Below, piece after piece: positions 1-7,167 of a stretch of DNA of 12,690 nt (within the stretch, counting starts at the first letter, position 1; each line of letters starts with the position of its first letter). The position numbers and the translations under genes were made by a program. Source of the DNA: Candidatus Zixiibacteriota bacterium (GTDB lineage Bacteria; Zixibacteria; MSB-5A5; GN15; FEB-12); the NCBI GenBank assembly GCA_016213305.1, contig JACRAV010000412.1, forward strand, positions 1-12,690, read 5' to 3'. The notes below the pieces were generated by a model, which worked only from the letters and a program-made list of their open reading frames with translations, did not search any database and was not told the origin of the DNA.

Positions 1-1
1 C

Positions 2-1336
2 CAGTTGGGTTATATGTTCTTCGGGATAGCCATCGGCATCGGCGTCGCGGCGCTGGCCCGGACTCTGTATGAATCGCTGAGCGCACGCAAATCGCCGCTG
101 GCCCGACCGGCGGTGTATGCCTGCGGACTGCTGGTGCTTCTGCCGGCGGTCGGCTTTTCGCGCAATTACTACCACAACGACCGGTCGAACAATCGGATTG
201 CCTACAACTACGCGTACAACACGCTTGCCTGCTGTGACAAGGATGCGGTCCTGTTCACCTCGGGCGACAACGACACCTATCCACTCTGGGCAATGCAGGA
301 AGTGTTCGATTTCCGCAAGGATGTCCGGGTGGTCAATCTCTCCCTGCTGGGCGCCGACTGGTATATCTGGCAAAGAAAAGAGCAGTTCGGCGTGCCGATT
401 CCGTTGTCCAGGGATCAGATCCTGATTCAGTCAAACGATATGACGGGTCGAACCGAGGTCCGTCCACCCAAATCGTTCATGGACCGGGCGCGCGGCGAAC
501 AGACCTACCTTATGCCTCGGCTGGCCAAAGACCGCATCGTGACCGTGCCTCAGATGCTGGTCGATGAGGTGGTGCTCGAGAACCGCTGGAAATACCCGTT
601 GTATTTTTCTGCGCCCCCGTACCGCGAGTCGCCGCTGAAATTGGCGGATCGGGCTGTATCGGTCGGTCTGGTGTACCGCCTCGACAAAGATCCGGCGCCG
701 GGAAGAATTGACGTCAATAAAGGGTTTGAGCTATTCACCAGGACATTCATCAATACGGGGTACGCAAGCTCGAAACCCTATCGGGACGAAAACGCCACCA
801 ATGTATTGGTCACCTACGGGTACAACACCAGCAATCTGTATGACGAGTTGATTCGCACCGGCGACACGGCCCGCGCCCTTGAACTATTCGACACCATTTC
901 GGTCAAGTACCCCGAATACTGGCAACTGCCGTTGCAGGTGGCCTCCTTGCACGATGCGCGGCATGATTCGGCCCGGGCCGAGCAGGTCCTGACCCGTTTG
1001 CGCGACACGCTGGCGGCCTTCCACGCCGCCAGTCCGACCAACCTGACCTATATCTCAGACTATGGCATGATTCTGACCGAGATCGGAAAGCGGCACAAAG
1101 ACCAGGGAATGATTCAGGCTGGCATCGCGCTGATGTGGCAGGGATTCGAAGGGAATCCGAACAGTGCCCTGGCGTTTCGCAAACTGGTCTCGGCCCTTGG
1201 CCAGACCGGAGATATGGCGGGAGCACAGAAAGCCGCCCGCATGATCGCCGAATACAAAATCAACCAGAATGACGGGTACGTTCAGCGCCTGTCGGGAATC
1301 ACCCCGCCGTCTGGAATCCAAATACCGGAGGAATAA
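2..1336 (+). CDS. DUF2723-type membrane protein, C-terminal part (5' end outside window)
   Basis: The reading frame is open from the window edge, so the N-terminus is missing; the TTG at 5 is not a credible start. The visible part begins with one hydrophobic segment (MFFGIAIGIGVAALA), and a second (YACGLLVLLPAVGF) follows around residues 38-52. The diagnostic stretch is near residues 83-124: LFTSGDNDTYPLWAMQEV, then DVRVVNLSLLGADWYIW. This is the hallmark of the soluble part of DUF2723 proteins (TMEM260-like, distantly related to protein O-mannosyltransferase-type enzymes). The last ~160 residues are helical and TPR-like (RTGDTARALELFDTISVKYPEYW). The missing N-terminal part would carry most of the membrane helices. 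Family knowledge suggests a membrane glycosyltransferase-like role, but the substrate is unknown. The stop lies 4 bases before the next gene, so the two probably share an mRNA. Confidence 0.85.
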   Translation, partial: QLGYMFFGIAIGIGVAALARTLYESLSARKSPLARPAVYACGLLVLLPAVGFSRNYYHNDRSNNRIAYNYAYNTLACCDKDAVLFTSGDNDTYPLWAMQEVFDFRKDVRVVNLSLLGADWYIWQRKEQFGVPIPLSRDQILIQSNDMTGRTEVRPPKSFMDRARGEQTYLMPRLAKDRIVTVPQMLVDEVVLENRWKYPLYFSAPPYRESPLKLADRAVSVGLVYRLDKDPAPGRIDVNKGFELFTRTFINTGYASSKPYRDENATNVLVTYGYNTSNLYDELIRTGDTARALELFDTISVKYPEYWQLPLQVASLHDARHDSARAEQVLTRLRDTLAAFHAASPTNLTYISDYGMILTEIGKRHKDQGMIQAGIALMWQGFEGNPNSALAFRKLVSALGQTGDMAGAQKAARMIAEYKINQNDGYVQRLSGITPPSGIQIPEE

Positions 1337-1340
1337 AACT

Positions 1341-1535
1341 ATGACTGTTGAACATGCCGTCAGATTGATGGCCGGTACACTGGTGCTGACCTCGGTGGCG
1401 CTGACATGGTTGGTGTCGCCATGGTGGTTGCTACTGGGTGTCTTTGTCGGGCTGAACTTGATTCAGTCGGCCTTCACCCGCTGGTGCCTGGCCGAGAATA
1501 TTCTCCGCAAGCTGTTCTTCGCTGGACAGAAATAA
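1341..1535 (+). CDS. Small YgaP-type (DUF2892) inner membrane protein
   Basis: This is a 64-residue protein starting at the ATG at 1341. GGAGGA at 1327-1332 gives an 8-base spacing and overlaps the end of the upstream gene, which points to translational coupling. A longer in-frame start would lie inside the upstream gene and has no ribosome site. Two hydrophobic helices span about residues 9-26 and 28-43, and the pattern SPWWLLLGVFVGLNLIQSAF then RWCLAENILRKL is typical of DUF2892. In YgaP this fold is the membrane anchor of a rhodanese; here it stands alone. The family usually has a Cys-Pro pair after the second helix, and here it is Cys-Leu. Function is unknown. It ends 18 bases before the stop of the convergent minus-strand gene. 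Confidence 0.8.
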   Translation: MTVEHAVRLMAGTLVLTSVALTWLVSPWWLLLGVFVGLNLIQSAFTRWCLAENILRKLFFAGQK

Positions 1536-1553
1536 ACGGCACCAGCTGTCGCA

Positions 1554-3497
1554 TCAGCCGGTGAGCCGCGCATAACGGGCATTCGATTCCGGCAGGTCGA
1601 CACCGGTTGCCGCGCCCCAGAAAATACCGCTGAGAATTGCGGGCAGGATAAAGTCCCACCGCTCAATGAATATTTCCGTCGCTGAAGCGGATGGGATACA
1701 GGTCAGCACCGCGCCGATGACCACAAACGTAATCGACCACCATTGATACGATCGCAGACCCGCGCACATGGGGGTCTGCGGCTCGCCCCGATATGCCTCC
1801 TCGACAAATCGGCAAATCCCGGTCAGCAAAAAATACACTCCGGCGATCAAACTCTCGGGTAAGTGGGCACTCCATAAACGAATTAGCAGAAGCCCGATAA
1901 TCAAATTCCCGGCAATAGAGTAAAGAGGGGTGGGATAAATCGGCGCATTGGCCAGTTCCGCCAGATGCACGACCCGGGTGCTGGGATTAACATACCTGAT
2001 CCCCTGCGCGGCATTGGCGGCCAAACGACCGTGGCAACATCCCTGCACCAGACAGCGGAGCCGACCGACCGCCTGCAAAAAAGGCGCGGCCACAGCGAGA
2101 GCCACCAGCAGTGACATCCCATCAACACCGAAAAGTAGGACGGATGCGATCACGCCCACTCCGGAGCCGACGATGGCCCCGAAATAACCGAACGGCCGCA
2201 AGAGCCGCGGTGAACCCTCTACCAACTGGACGAATAAGGCTCCGCCGATAATGCCGGAGATACAGACGGTGAGGATCGGGCCGTCGCCGATGTCGGGCCG
2301 CAGAATCGCAACGATTGCATATCCGACAAACCCGGCCAGACCGGCATACATACTATGGTTGATGATTCGTACCGGCCCGATTCGCCATGCCCGCCAGGAA
2401 TTGGCAAACGATTCGGTGGCCTGACGGATTTTGGCCCAAATGGCATGTCTCCCCCAGATCACAACTACCAGAACCAGCGCGCCGAGCAGATCCATCATCG
2501 AATGCATCCCGGTGGTCACACACGAAGCGCCGATGACAGCGGCCCACACCCACCAGAGGGGAATCAACCTGGGAAAACGGGCCGAGAACAGACGCGCGAC
2601 CAGTAATGCCCAGATGAGATGGAAAGCCGGAAAAGCGGTATAGGCGCTGTCGTGATGCTGTCCCCAAATGAGTAATTGTCCCAGGGGTGTTTGCGCTTCA
2701 AATGGCCGTGGGGCGTGGGCGACCGGAAGTATGAAGAAACAGGCGGTTCCGACAATCGTCGCAATGATGCCGGTCACGGCGAATTCACGAAGTTGACGGC
2801 GCGAACCGGCCAGCAACGGCGCCGCCACCACCCAGCCATAAACGCTACCATAGACAGCCACGGTCCACTCGAGCACAGGCCATTGATGTTCGACGTTGAA
2901 TGTCAGGTTCAAGGCATTCCTGAACGGAGCCACAAACACGGTCAGTTCATACGCCAGACACCAGACAATGAGAAGGAGAAGTACCGATACCCGCTCGGAC
3001 ATCGACGGTTTATTGTCGCTGGAATCCGGGAGTCTCAATAAGGGCCGGGGTCGATTTTCGCCGAAGCGTCTGTCCATATCTATTCGTTCATACCCATACA
3101 CGAGGGCCGTGCACGATAGCGCCACAACGGGTGTGACCAGCCAGAATCCGGATGCTGAATCAAGAGCGACGGACAGACCGACACTCGCCAGACAGAAACC
3201 AACGTACAGAGGATGACCCAGATATTTATAAATACCCCGGTTCACGAATTGCGACGGCGGGTAGGGATTCATGGGCAACCCCCGACCAAATACCCACAGA
3301 GCGACCGTTCCGGATATCATCAGACCACACCCAGCCAACGCCATAACAACACCGGTCCAGGGCGACAGCGGTGCCGGGATTGCCGCACTTAGAACCGCAT
3401 ACTTTGACCAGATGATCAGGATGGCCGGCAAAACGACGACAAACAACGAACCGTACATGAACTTTCCGGCGATAGATCGGTCGTGCAGTTCAGACAT
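1554..3497 (-). CDS. Three-module membrane protein: ICMT-like, PAP2-like and Lgt-like
   Basis: This 647-residue polytopic membrane protein has three recognisable parts. Residues ~75-150 resemble the isoprenylcysteine/phospholipid methyltransferase (ICMT/PEMT, NnrU-like) fold: NRGIYKYLGHPLYVG, then YERIDMDRRFG. Residues ~165-350 look like a PAP2/AUR1-type phosphatase or phosphotransferase, with HAPRP (261-265), FPAFH (His293) and GMHSMMD (His332, Asp336) standing for the three PAP2 signature blocks. Residues ~375-600 resemble prolipoprotein diacylglyceryl transferase (Lgt): GRLRCLVQGCCHG (478-490), YPTPLY (521-526) and RFVEEAYRGEP (563-573). The Lgt signature differs from the E. coli form, carrying a Cys-Cys pair. 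The likely theme is lipid or lipoprotein modification at the inner membrane; the true substrates are not readable. The ATG at 3497 overlaps the upstream stop by 8 bases (ATGTCTGA), indicating coupling. Confidence 0.8.
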   Translation of the reverse strand: MSELHDRSIAGKFMYGSLFVVVLPAILIIWSKYAVLSAAIPAPLSPWTGVVMALAGCGLMISGTVALWVFGRGLPMNPYPPSQFVNRGIYKYLGHPLYVGFCLASVGLSVALDSASGFWLVTPVVALSCTALVYGYERIDMDRRFGENRPRPLLRLPDSSDNKPSMSERVSVLLLLIVWCLAYELTVFVAPFRNALNLTFNVEHQWPVLEWTVAVYGSVYGWVVAAPLLAGSRRQLREFAVTGIIATIVGTACFFILPVAHAPRPFEAQTPLGQLLIWGQHHDSAYTAFPAFHLIWALLVARLFSARFPRLIPLWWVWAAVIGASCVTTGMHSMMDLLGALVLVVVIWGRHAIWAKIRQATESFANSWRAWRIGPVRIINHSMYAGLAGFVGYAIVAILRPDIGDGPILTVCISGIIGGALFVQLVEGSPRLLRPFGYFGAIVGSGVGVIASVLLFGVDGMSLLVALAVAAPFLQAVGRLRCLVQGCCHGRLAANAAQGIRYVNPSTRVVHLAELANAPIYPTPLYSIAGNLIIGLLLIRLWSAHLPESLIAGVYFLLTGICRFVEEAYRGEPQTPMCAGLRSYQWWSITFVVIGAVLTCIPSASATEIFIERWDFILPAILSGIFWGAATGVDLPESNARYARLTG

Positions 3498-4275
3498 CGA
3501 ACGTCACCCTTTCATGAATGGTCCAGCCGACAACCGATGACCCGTCGGCGCGAGTGAGCGTTCCCTTGCTCAGCCACTTTTCCTCGTTGATTGATGTCAC
3601 ATGTCCGGGCAGAACCGCCCGGATCAACGGGACCGATCCAAGCGCCGTCGTGCCAATTGCTCCCTTTCGGAGCAGTCGCGAGTCACTCATACATAATTCA
3701 AATTGTCCATCCGAGGCCACCCGACCATCACCTACACTCCCGACGACATCATGCCCGTTGTACATCAAGCGTGTCTGGGCCAGATCATTATTCCAGCAAA
3801 TCCAGATGACGGACTGATCTTCAGAGACAAATCGTCCCCATTGCAAGTGACGCAGGCCGATTTCCTGTGGCCAGCCGGTCATGTTGAGTCGTTCGACATA
3901 CCCCCGACCGGCGATAGTGCGCCCGTCGCCCAAATTGACGCTCACCAGCGATGACGGTTGGTGGCAATGCCAGATAATTTCGTTTCCCCCCGCCTGATGC
4001 AGGACACGATGGATGGGTGGCGCGCATGTACACCATCGGCCAGAGAGGGCAAGTGAGCGGCTGTTCCAGTTGATCATATCGGCGCTTTCGACCGGGGGCC
4101 GCCAGCAGAATGACAGATGCGCTCGGCTGGGAGCGGTATTCCCGTCATGAGTCAGCAGACCGGATAGGGCGAGTCGAACCCCCCGCCACCTGACCAGAGC
4201 CGCGTACCCGATCAGTGCATGGCCGCTGTCCGACACACAGTCCAGATACCACTTGGTGAGACGAAAATAGCTCAT
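3490..4275 (-). CDS. Hypothetical protein, possible AttH/CrtC lipocalin-like fold
   Basis: The start is the ATG at 4275 (261 residues), with GGAAG 5 bases upstream. A longer frame from a TTG at 4323 has no ribosome site and adds sequence unlike the rest. There is no signal peptide or membrane segment, so the protein is probably cytoplasmic. The sequence is Trp- and Gly-rich and strand-like: KWYLDCVSDSGHALIGYAAL near the start, GRGYVERLNMTGWP and LRHLQWGRFVSE in the middle, GWTIHERVTF at the end. This pattern recalls the AttH / hydroxyneurosporene synthase (CrtC) lipocalin-like group, but the match is by eye and weak, so enzyme activity should not be assumed. Its stop overlaps the start of the three-module membrane protein by 8 bases, suggesting linked function, perhaps with a hydrophobic or lipid ligand. 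Confidence 0.6.
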   Translation of the reverse strand: MSYFRLTKWYLDCVSDSGHALIGYAALVRWRGVRLALSGLLTHDGNTAPSRAHLSFCWRPPVESADMINWNSRSLALSGRWCTCAPPIHRVLHQAGGNEIIWHCHQPSSLVSVNLGDGRTIAGRGYVERLNMTGWPQEIGLRHLQWGRFVSEDQSVIWICWNNDLAQTRLMYNGHDVVGSVGDGRVASDGQFELCMSDSRLLRKGAIGTTALGSVPLIRAVLPGHVTSINEEKWLSKGTLTRADGSSVVGWTIHERVTFDV

Positions 4276-4350
4276 ATTCGCTTCCGGAAAGGGAAATGAG
4301 CCGAAAATCGACAGATACGTCAATACAAAACGGAGGGGATTTCGGGAACG

Positions 4351-5853
4351 CTATTTCAGCAAGACCAGCTTCTTTGCGCTGTAGCCGCCCTCAACACTTA
4401 ACGTATAAAGGTACACACCGGTTGCGACGGTGCGGCCGCGCTCATCGTCGCCGTTCCACGTAATGTCGTTTGAACCGGCGGGCATGGTCTCGTTCCACTG
4501 CCGGACTACCTGACCGAGAAGATTGTAGATTGTCACGGAAATCGCCGCCCGACGCGGGAGTGTCACCGGGATATGGGTGGTTGCATTGAATGGATTAGGA
4601 TAATTCTGGCCCAGCGCGAAGCCATCCGGCAACGTACCGATCATTGGTTCTTCCACCGATGTGGGAGCGTCGCCGGTAAGCGCGACGACATACATGTCCG
4701 ATCCGCCAGCGCTGAACGAATATGAATATCCGGCCATGACAAAGTTTCCTTTGCGATCGACGGTGATGCTTCGACTGTAATCAGCCAGCGTACCGCCATA
4801 GGTCGTGCTCCAGATCAAACCGCCGATCGGCGAGACCCGCACGACATACGCGTCAGATCCTCCCTTGCCGAACGATTCGGTGGTTCCGGCCAGAATGAAG
4901 TCGCCGCCGGGCGAATTGATAACTGAAAATCCGCGGTCATCCTTGGCCCCGCCGAAGGTCTTCTCCCAGACGACGTCGCCGAAGGGAGTCACCTTAAGAA
5001 GATAGGCGTCGTTGTATCCAAGCCCATATGAAGAAGTCGCCCCTACAATCATATAGTCGCCGTCGAGTGCGGTTTCGACCGAATACCCATAATCCGCCTT
5101 GGATCCGCCGAAGGTTTTGGCCCAGACGGAATCGCCGTTCCAGTCAACCTTGACTGCGTAAATACTGCTATACCCTTCACCGAATGAGCCGGTGGAGCCG
5201 ACCGCCACAAATCCGCCGATCGTCTCCCGTGCCGCCATGCCCGATTCGCCTCCCGCGCCTCCGAATGTTTTTGCCCAGATGGAATCACCCTGCCGGGTAA
5301 GTTTCAACAGCCACAGATCGCCGTATCCGGCACCACTGGAGCTGGTCGTGCCGCAGATGATGAAATTGCTGTCGGAGGTCCACCGGATCGACCACCCTTC
5401 GTCGCTGTTAACGCCGCCATAGGTTCGGCTCCACGACAGATCGCCGCCGGCGCTGATCCGAATGAGATATAAATCTTCTTTCCCAACCCCCGCGGAAGCA
5501 GTTGATCCAACCACGATACAGCCACCGTCGGGCATGACCTGTACATCACGACCAAAGTCAGCCGCGACGCCGCCGAAGGCCCGTGTCCAGACGGTATCGC
5601 CGAGAGAATCGAGCCGGATGACATAGATGTCATGGTCGCCATGACCGAATGAGTAGGTTGATCCAACCACAAAGTAGCCGCGGTCGGCGGTCGCCGCACA
5701 GGCAAACCCGCCTTCATTATATGCGCCGCCGAAGTGGCGCGACCAGTTGGCATTTTGGGCGTAACTGTCCCCGGATATGGCCATCAAGGTGACAGCCACG
5801 GCACAGAAGTATTGTCGTCGCAATCCTATCGCGATCATTAGTTGTCTGTTCAT
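4351..5853 (-). CDS. Secreted seven-repeat beta-propeller with FlgD-like (type IX) sorting domain
   Basis: This 500-residue protein starts at the ATG at 5853 and has a signal peptide of about 33 residues (basic RR, hydrophobic YFCAVAVTLMAI, then SYAQ). A GTG further upstream at 5952 would add an implausible leader through G/C-rich non-coding DNA, so it was not used. Residues 34-395 contain seven repeats of about 52 residues, each starting W(S/T/A)xx(T/A)(F/Y)GG and containing a (V/A)G(S/T)T-like turn and a D-x-Y-(V/L)-(V/I/L) strand. Seven blades suit a closed beta-propeller. Residues ~412-500 form the sorting tail, with ALGQNYPNPFNATTHIPV, a YNLLGQVVR strand, GVYLYTL and final KKLVLLK, as in the Por/type IX C-terminal domains. 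The protein is inferred to be exported across the outer membrane and surface-attached or released. No enzymatic motif is visible; the repeats suggest binding. Confidence 0.85.
   Translation of the reverse strand: MNRQLMIAIGLRRQYFCAVAVTLMAISGDSYAQNANWSRHFGGAYNEGGFACAATADRGYFVVGSTYSFGHGDHDIYVIRLDSLGDTVWTRAFGGVAADFGRDVQVMPDGGCIVVGSTASAGVGKEDLYLIRISAGGDLSWSRTYGGVNSDEGWSIRWTSDSNFIICGTTSSSGAGYGDLWLLKLTRQGDSIWAKTFGGAGGESGMAARETIGGFVAVGSTGSFGEGYSSIYAVKVDWNGDSVWAKTFGGSKADYGYSVETALDGDYMIVGATSSYGLGYNDAYLLKVTPFGDVVWEKTFGGAKDDRGFSVINSPGGDFILAGTTESFGKGGSDAYVVRVSPIGGLIWSTTYGGTLADYSRSITVDRKGNFVMAGYSYSFSAGGSDMYVVALTGDAPTSVEEPMIGTLPDGFALGQNYPNPFNATTHIPVTLPRRAAISVTIYNLLGQVVRQWNETMPAGSNDITWNGDDERGRTVATGVYLYTLSVEGGYSAKKLVLLK
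4669..5754 (-). repeat. Seven tandem ~156-base coding repeats (beta-propeller blades)
   Basis: Unit lengths in residues, in protein order, are 53, 52, 52, 51, 52, 52 and 50. Each has an aromatic-GG motif near the start (HFGG, AFGG, TYGG, TFGG, TFGG, TFGG, TYGG) and a central GSTxSxGxG-like turn. On DNA the plus strand shows recurring CCGCCGAAGG blocks. Repeats 4 to 6 are closest to each other, all with W-x-K-TFGG, suggesting more recent duplication or homogenisation. Confidence 0.85.
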
Positions 5854-5884
5854 CAATTGAACAGCTCTTGATTTACATATCGGC

Positions 5885-5931
5885 ACTCCCCCCTGTTTCT
5901 TTAGGGGTCTTGAGTGTGGGGAGTTCCCCCC
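5885..5931. promoter_or_regulatory. G/C-run inverted repeats in the divergent spacer
   Basis: This lies in the 229-base region between the beta-propeller gene and the first pilin-like gene. ACTCCCC (5885-5891) is complementary to GGGGAGT (5918-5924). The C-runs at 5888-5893 and 5926-5931 and G-runs at 5904-5907 and 5918-5921 also allow shorter alternative pairings. In the minus-strand transcript this would sit 32-78 bases before the propeller start codon. The function is unknown: an operator or a leader-RNA fold is possible. Confidence 0.35.
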
Positions 5932-6019
5932 AACACAAATTGACCGGGCCACCCCTTTGACGCCGCCGCGCCCCCTCTAACTAATTGTCACTCAATCAAC
6001 TACGACTGATTTTGCGAGT

Positions 6020-6035
6020 CGGCACCGCTCATGCA
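6020..6035 (+). promoter_or_regulatory. Candidate sigma-54 (-24/-12) promoter for the pilin-like operon
   Basis: CGGCAC, five bases, then ATGCA matches the TGGCAC-N5-TTGCA consensus except for the first base of each box. GG (6021-6022) and GC (6033-6034) are separated by exactly 10 bases, the invariant spacing of this promoter class. Transcription would begin near 6046, leaving a leader of about 37 bases before the ATG at 6083. An enhancer-binding-protein site upstream was not identified. Confidence 0.4.
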
Positions 6036-6082
6036 CTTGCATATACGCAGGAAAAAGAATGAAACAGTTCGCAGGAGGAGTC

Positions 6083-6604
6083 ATGAAATTCAAGCTACTA
6101 TTGATAGCCATCCTGGCCTGGAGCTTTGCTCACGGAGAAGCGGCCCGGGCACAGGAACGAGCGACCATTCAGGCGCTGGCCACCGTGGTGTCCAGTTTGT
6201 CGCTGATTGGTACCAACGATCTGCAGTTCGGTACCGTGACGCTCGGCGTGAGCAAAGCGGTGGAGAAGATCGATGTCGGTTTCGCCGGAGAGTGGACCAT
6301 CACCGGGACCCCCTCGGCCGAGCTGACGATCGATTTCACGCTCCCCACCGTCTTGCGCACGCTCGATACGCTGAGCACCATGCCGATCACCTTCCGGGCG
6401 ACGGATGCGTCATACGGCTTCGCCCTGGCCAACCAGACCACCCCTCTGGGGGTCGTGAACCCGAATGGTCCGGTCGTTCAGCGGATTGGCGCCGGAGGAC
6501 AACTGTTTATCTGGATCGGCGGCGTGGTATGGCCGCGTATCTCGCAGACGGGAGGCGATTATAGCGCGCCCATTCTGCTGACGGTCGCCTATACCGGCAA
6601 CTGA
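6083..6604 (+). CDS. DUF4402-type pilin-like secreted protein, subunit 1
   Basis: This is a 173-residue protein. The ATG at 6083 was chosen because AGGAGG (6073-6078) sits 4 bases upstream and a clean signal peptide follows (MKFKLLLIAILAWSFAHGEA, cleavage near ARA-QE). An ATG at 6059 would add 8 residues ahead of it. The mature protein begins with a strand of alternating small and hydrophobic residues (ATIQALATVVSSLSLIG), then LQFGTV, the LxFG element of DUF4402. Later come TWTITG-like and GGQLFIWIGGVVWP segments and the closing strand ILLTVAYTGN. Family knowledge places DUF4402 proteins beside chaperone and usher genes, so a fibre subunit is the best guess. It is the most diverged of the five clear members and lacks the AKTQDE segment shared by subunits 4-6. 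No cysteine is visible in the mature part. Confidence 0.75.
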   Translation: MKFKLLLIAILAWSFAHGEAARAQERATIQALATVVSSLSLIGTNDLQFGTVTLGVSKAVEKIDVGFAGEWTITGTPSAELTIDFTLPTVLRTLDTLSTMPITFRATDASYGFALANQTTPLGVVNPNGPVVQRIGAGGQLFIWIGGVVWPRISQTGGDYSAPILLTVAYTGN

Positions 6605-6630
6605 CTGGTCAGGAAATGAACAGATGCAGA

Positions 6631-6653
6631 CGACACCGGCCGTCCGGTGATCG
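6631..6653 (+). other. Intergenic hairpin after subunit 1
   Basis: CACCGG (6634-6639), a 4-base loop and CCGGTG (6644-6649) pair perfectly; a bulged A then allows CGA/TCG to extend the stem. No T run follows, so it is not a typical terminator. It may stabilise or process the mRNA between the first two genes. Confidence 0.5.
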
Positions 6654-6660
6654 TCGAGTC

Positions 6661-6688
6661 TTGACAAGATAGCGTAAATGCATAGGTT
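6661..6688 (+). promoter_or_regulatory. Possible sigma-70-like promoter before subunit 2
   Basis: A perfect TTGACA (6661-6666) is followed, after 16 bases, by TAGGTT (6683-6688), which keeps the key T, A and final T of the -10 box. Transcription would start about 30 bases before the ATG at 6724. It is weakly supported, because promoter rules in this lineage may differ. Confidence 0.25.
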
Positions 6689-6723
6689 GCTGATGTACCC
6701 ACGTGTGGTCATCGGTAACCGAG

Positions 6724-7095
6724 ATGCATATACGACTACGTTTCTTCATTTATGCCGTTCTTCTCTGCGTGCCCGGGCTGACATATGGGCGGGGCGGGAT
6801 GTCGGCCGGCGCCTCCATTAACGCCTGCGCGACCGTGGCCGAACCGGTCGGCCTGATCCCGGTCGGTCAACTATCGCCATCGTCTCCGGATTCGCCTACC
6901 ACCAGCCAATTCGATTACCTGCTCGTCTCCCCCACGCGAGGGGTCACCCTGAACGTGGACGGTCTTTCTGTTGATTTGACCGGCCGGCTTACGACCGTGT
7001 CCGAATTTCTGTCCGGGCTATCCTTCACCCCGCCGCCGTCCGAGGCGTCAGTTGACCGGGCTGTTGTCATCACGCTTATCTACTCAGACAACTGA
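6724..7095 (+). CDS. Short divergent pilin-like secreted protein, subunit 2
   Basis: This is a 123-residue protein from the ATG at 6724, with a signal peptide (MHIRLRFFIYAVLLCVPGLT, cleavage near YGRG). A GTG at 6703 gives a longer form with polar residues ahead of the signal; neither start has a strong ribosome site. The mature part opens with ASINACATVAEPVGLIPVG, resembling the N-terminal strand of its neighbours, and closes with VVITLIYSDN, resembling their AYTGN/AYSGT ends. It lacks the LxFG motif and the GG(K)V-P segment and is about 50 residues shorter. It is probably a reduced or highly diverged DUF4402-like subunit, perhaps an adaptor or terminator subunit. A degenerate but intact relative is the alternative. 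The lineage assignment rests on position and end strands only. Confidence 0.55.
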   Translation: MHIRLRFFIYAVLLCVPGLTYGRGGMSAGASINACATVAEPVGLIPVGQLSPSSPDSPTTSQFDYLLVSPTRGVTLNVDGLSVDLTGRLTTVSEFLSGLSFTPPPSEASVDRAVVITLIYSDN

Positions 7096-7125
7096 GACCC
7101 CAGTTCAAAGTTGACTCTGCCTGTC

Positions 7126-7148
7126 GCGCCGCCTTAGTTTGGCGGTGT
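7126..7148 (+). other. Intergenic hairpin before subunit 3
   Basis: CCGCC (7129-7133), a 7-base loop TTAGTTT and GGCGG (7141-7145) pair; flanking bases extend the stem with one C-G and two G-U pairs. It sits about 20 bases before the start codon of the next gene and has no T tract. It could affect mRNA decay or ribosome loading. Confidence 0.4.
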
Positions 7149-7167
7149 CAATGAATACAGGTGAATC

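Noticed and set aside
1536..1553. A shared terminator between the convergent genes
   Set aside because: The gap is only 18 bases and shows no convincing stem with a T tract.
4276..4323. A TTG start at 4323 for the AttH/CrtC-like gene
   Set aside because: No ribosome site upstream, whereas the ATG at 4275 has GGAAG at suitable spacing and begins the conserved-looking sequence.
5304..5753. A 149-residue minus-strand frame overlapping the beta-propeller gene
   Set aside because: It lies out of frame inside the repeat gene, has a biased composition produced by the repeats, and has no ribosome site or recognisable motif.
4669..5754. Regular repeats considered as a CRISPR array
   Set aside because: Units are about 156 bases, coding, imperfect and without spacers; they are protein blades.
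5854..5952. A GTG start at 5952 for the beta-propeller gene
   Set aside because: It would put 33 polar residues before the signal peptide and translate the G/C-run spacer.
6031..6564. A 177-residue plus-strand frame overlapping subunit 1
   Set aside because: Arg/His-rich translation typical of a shifted frame in GC-rich DNA; the overlapping frame has a signal peptide, a strong ribosome site and family motifs.
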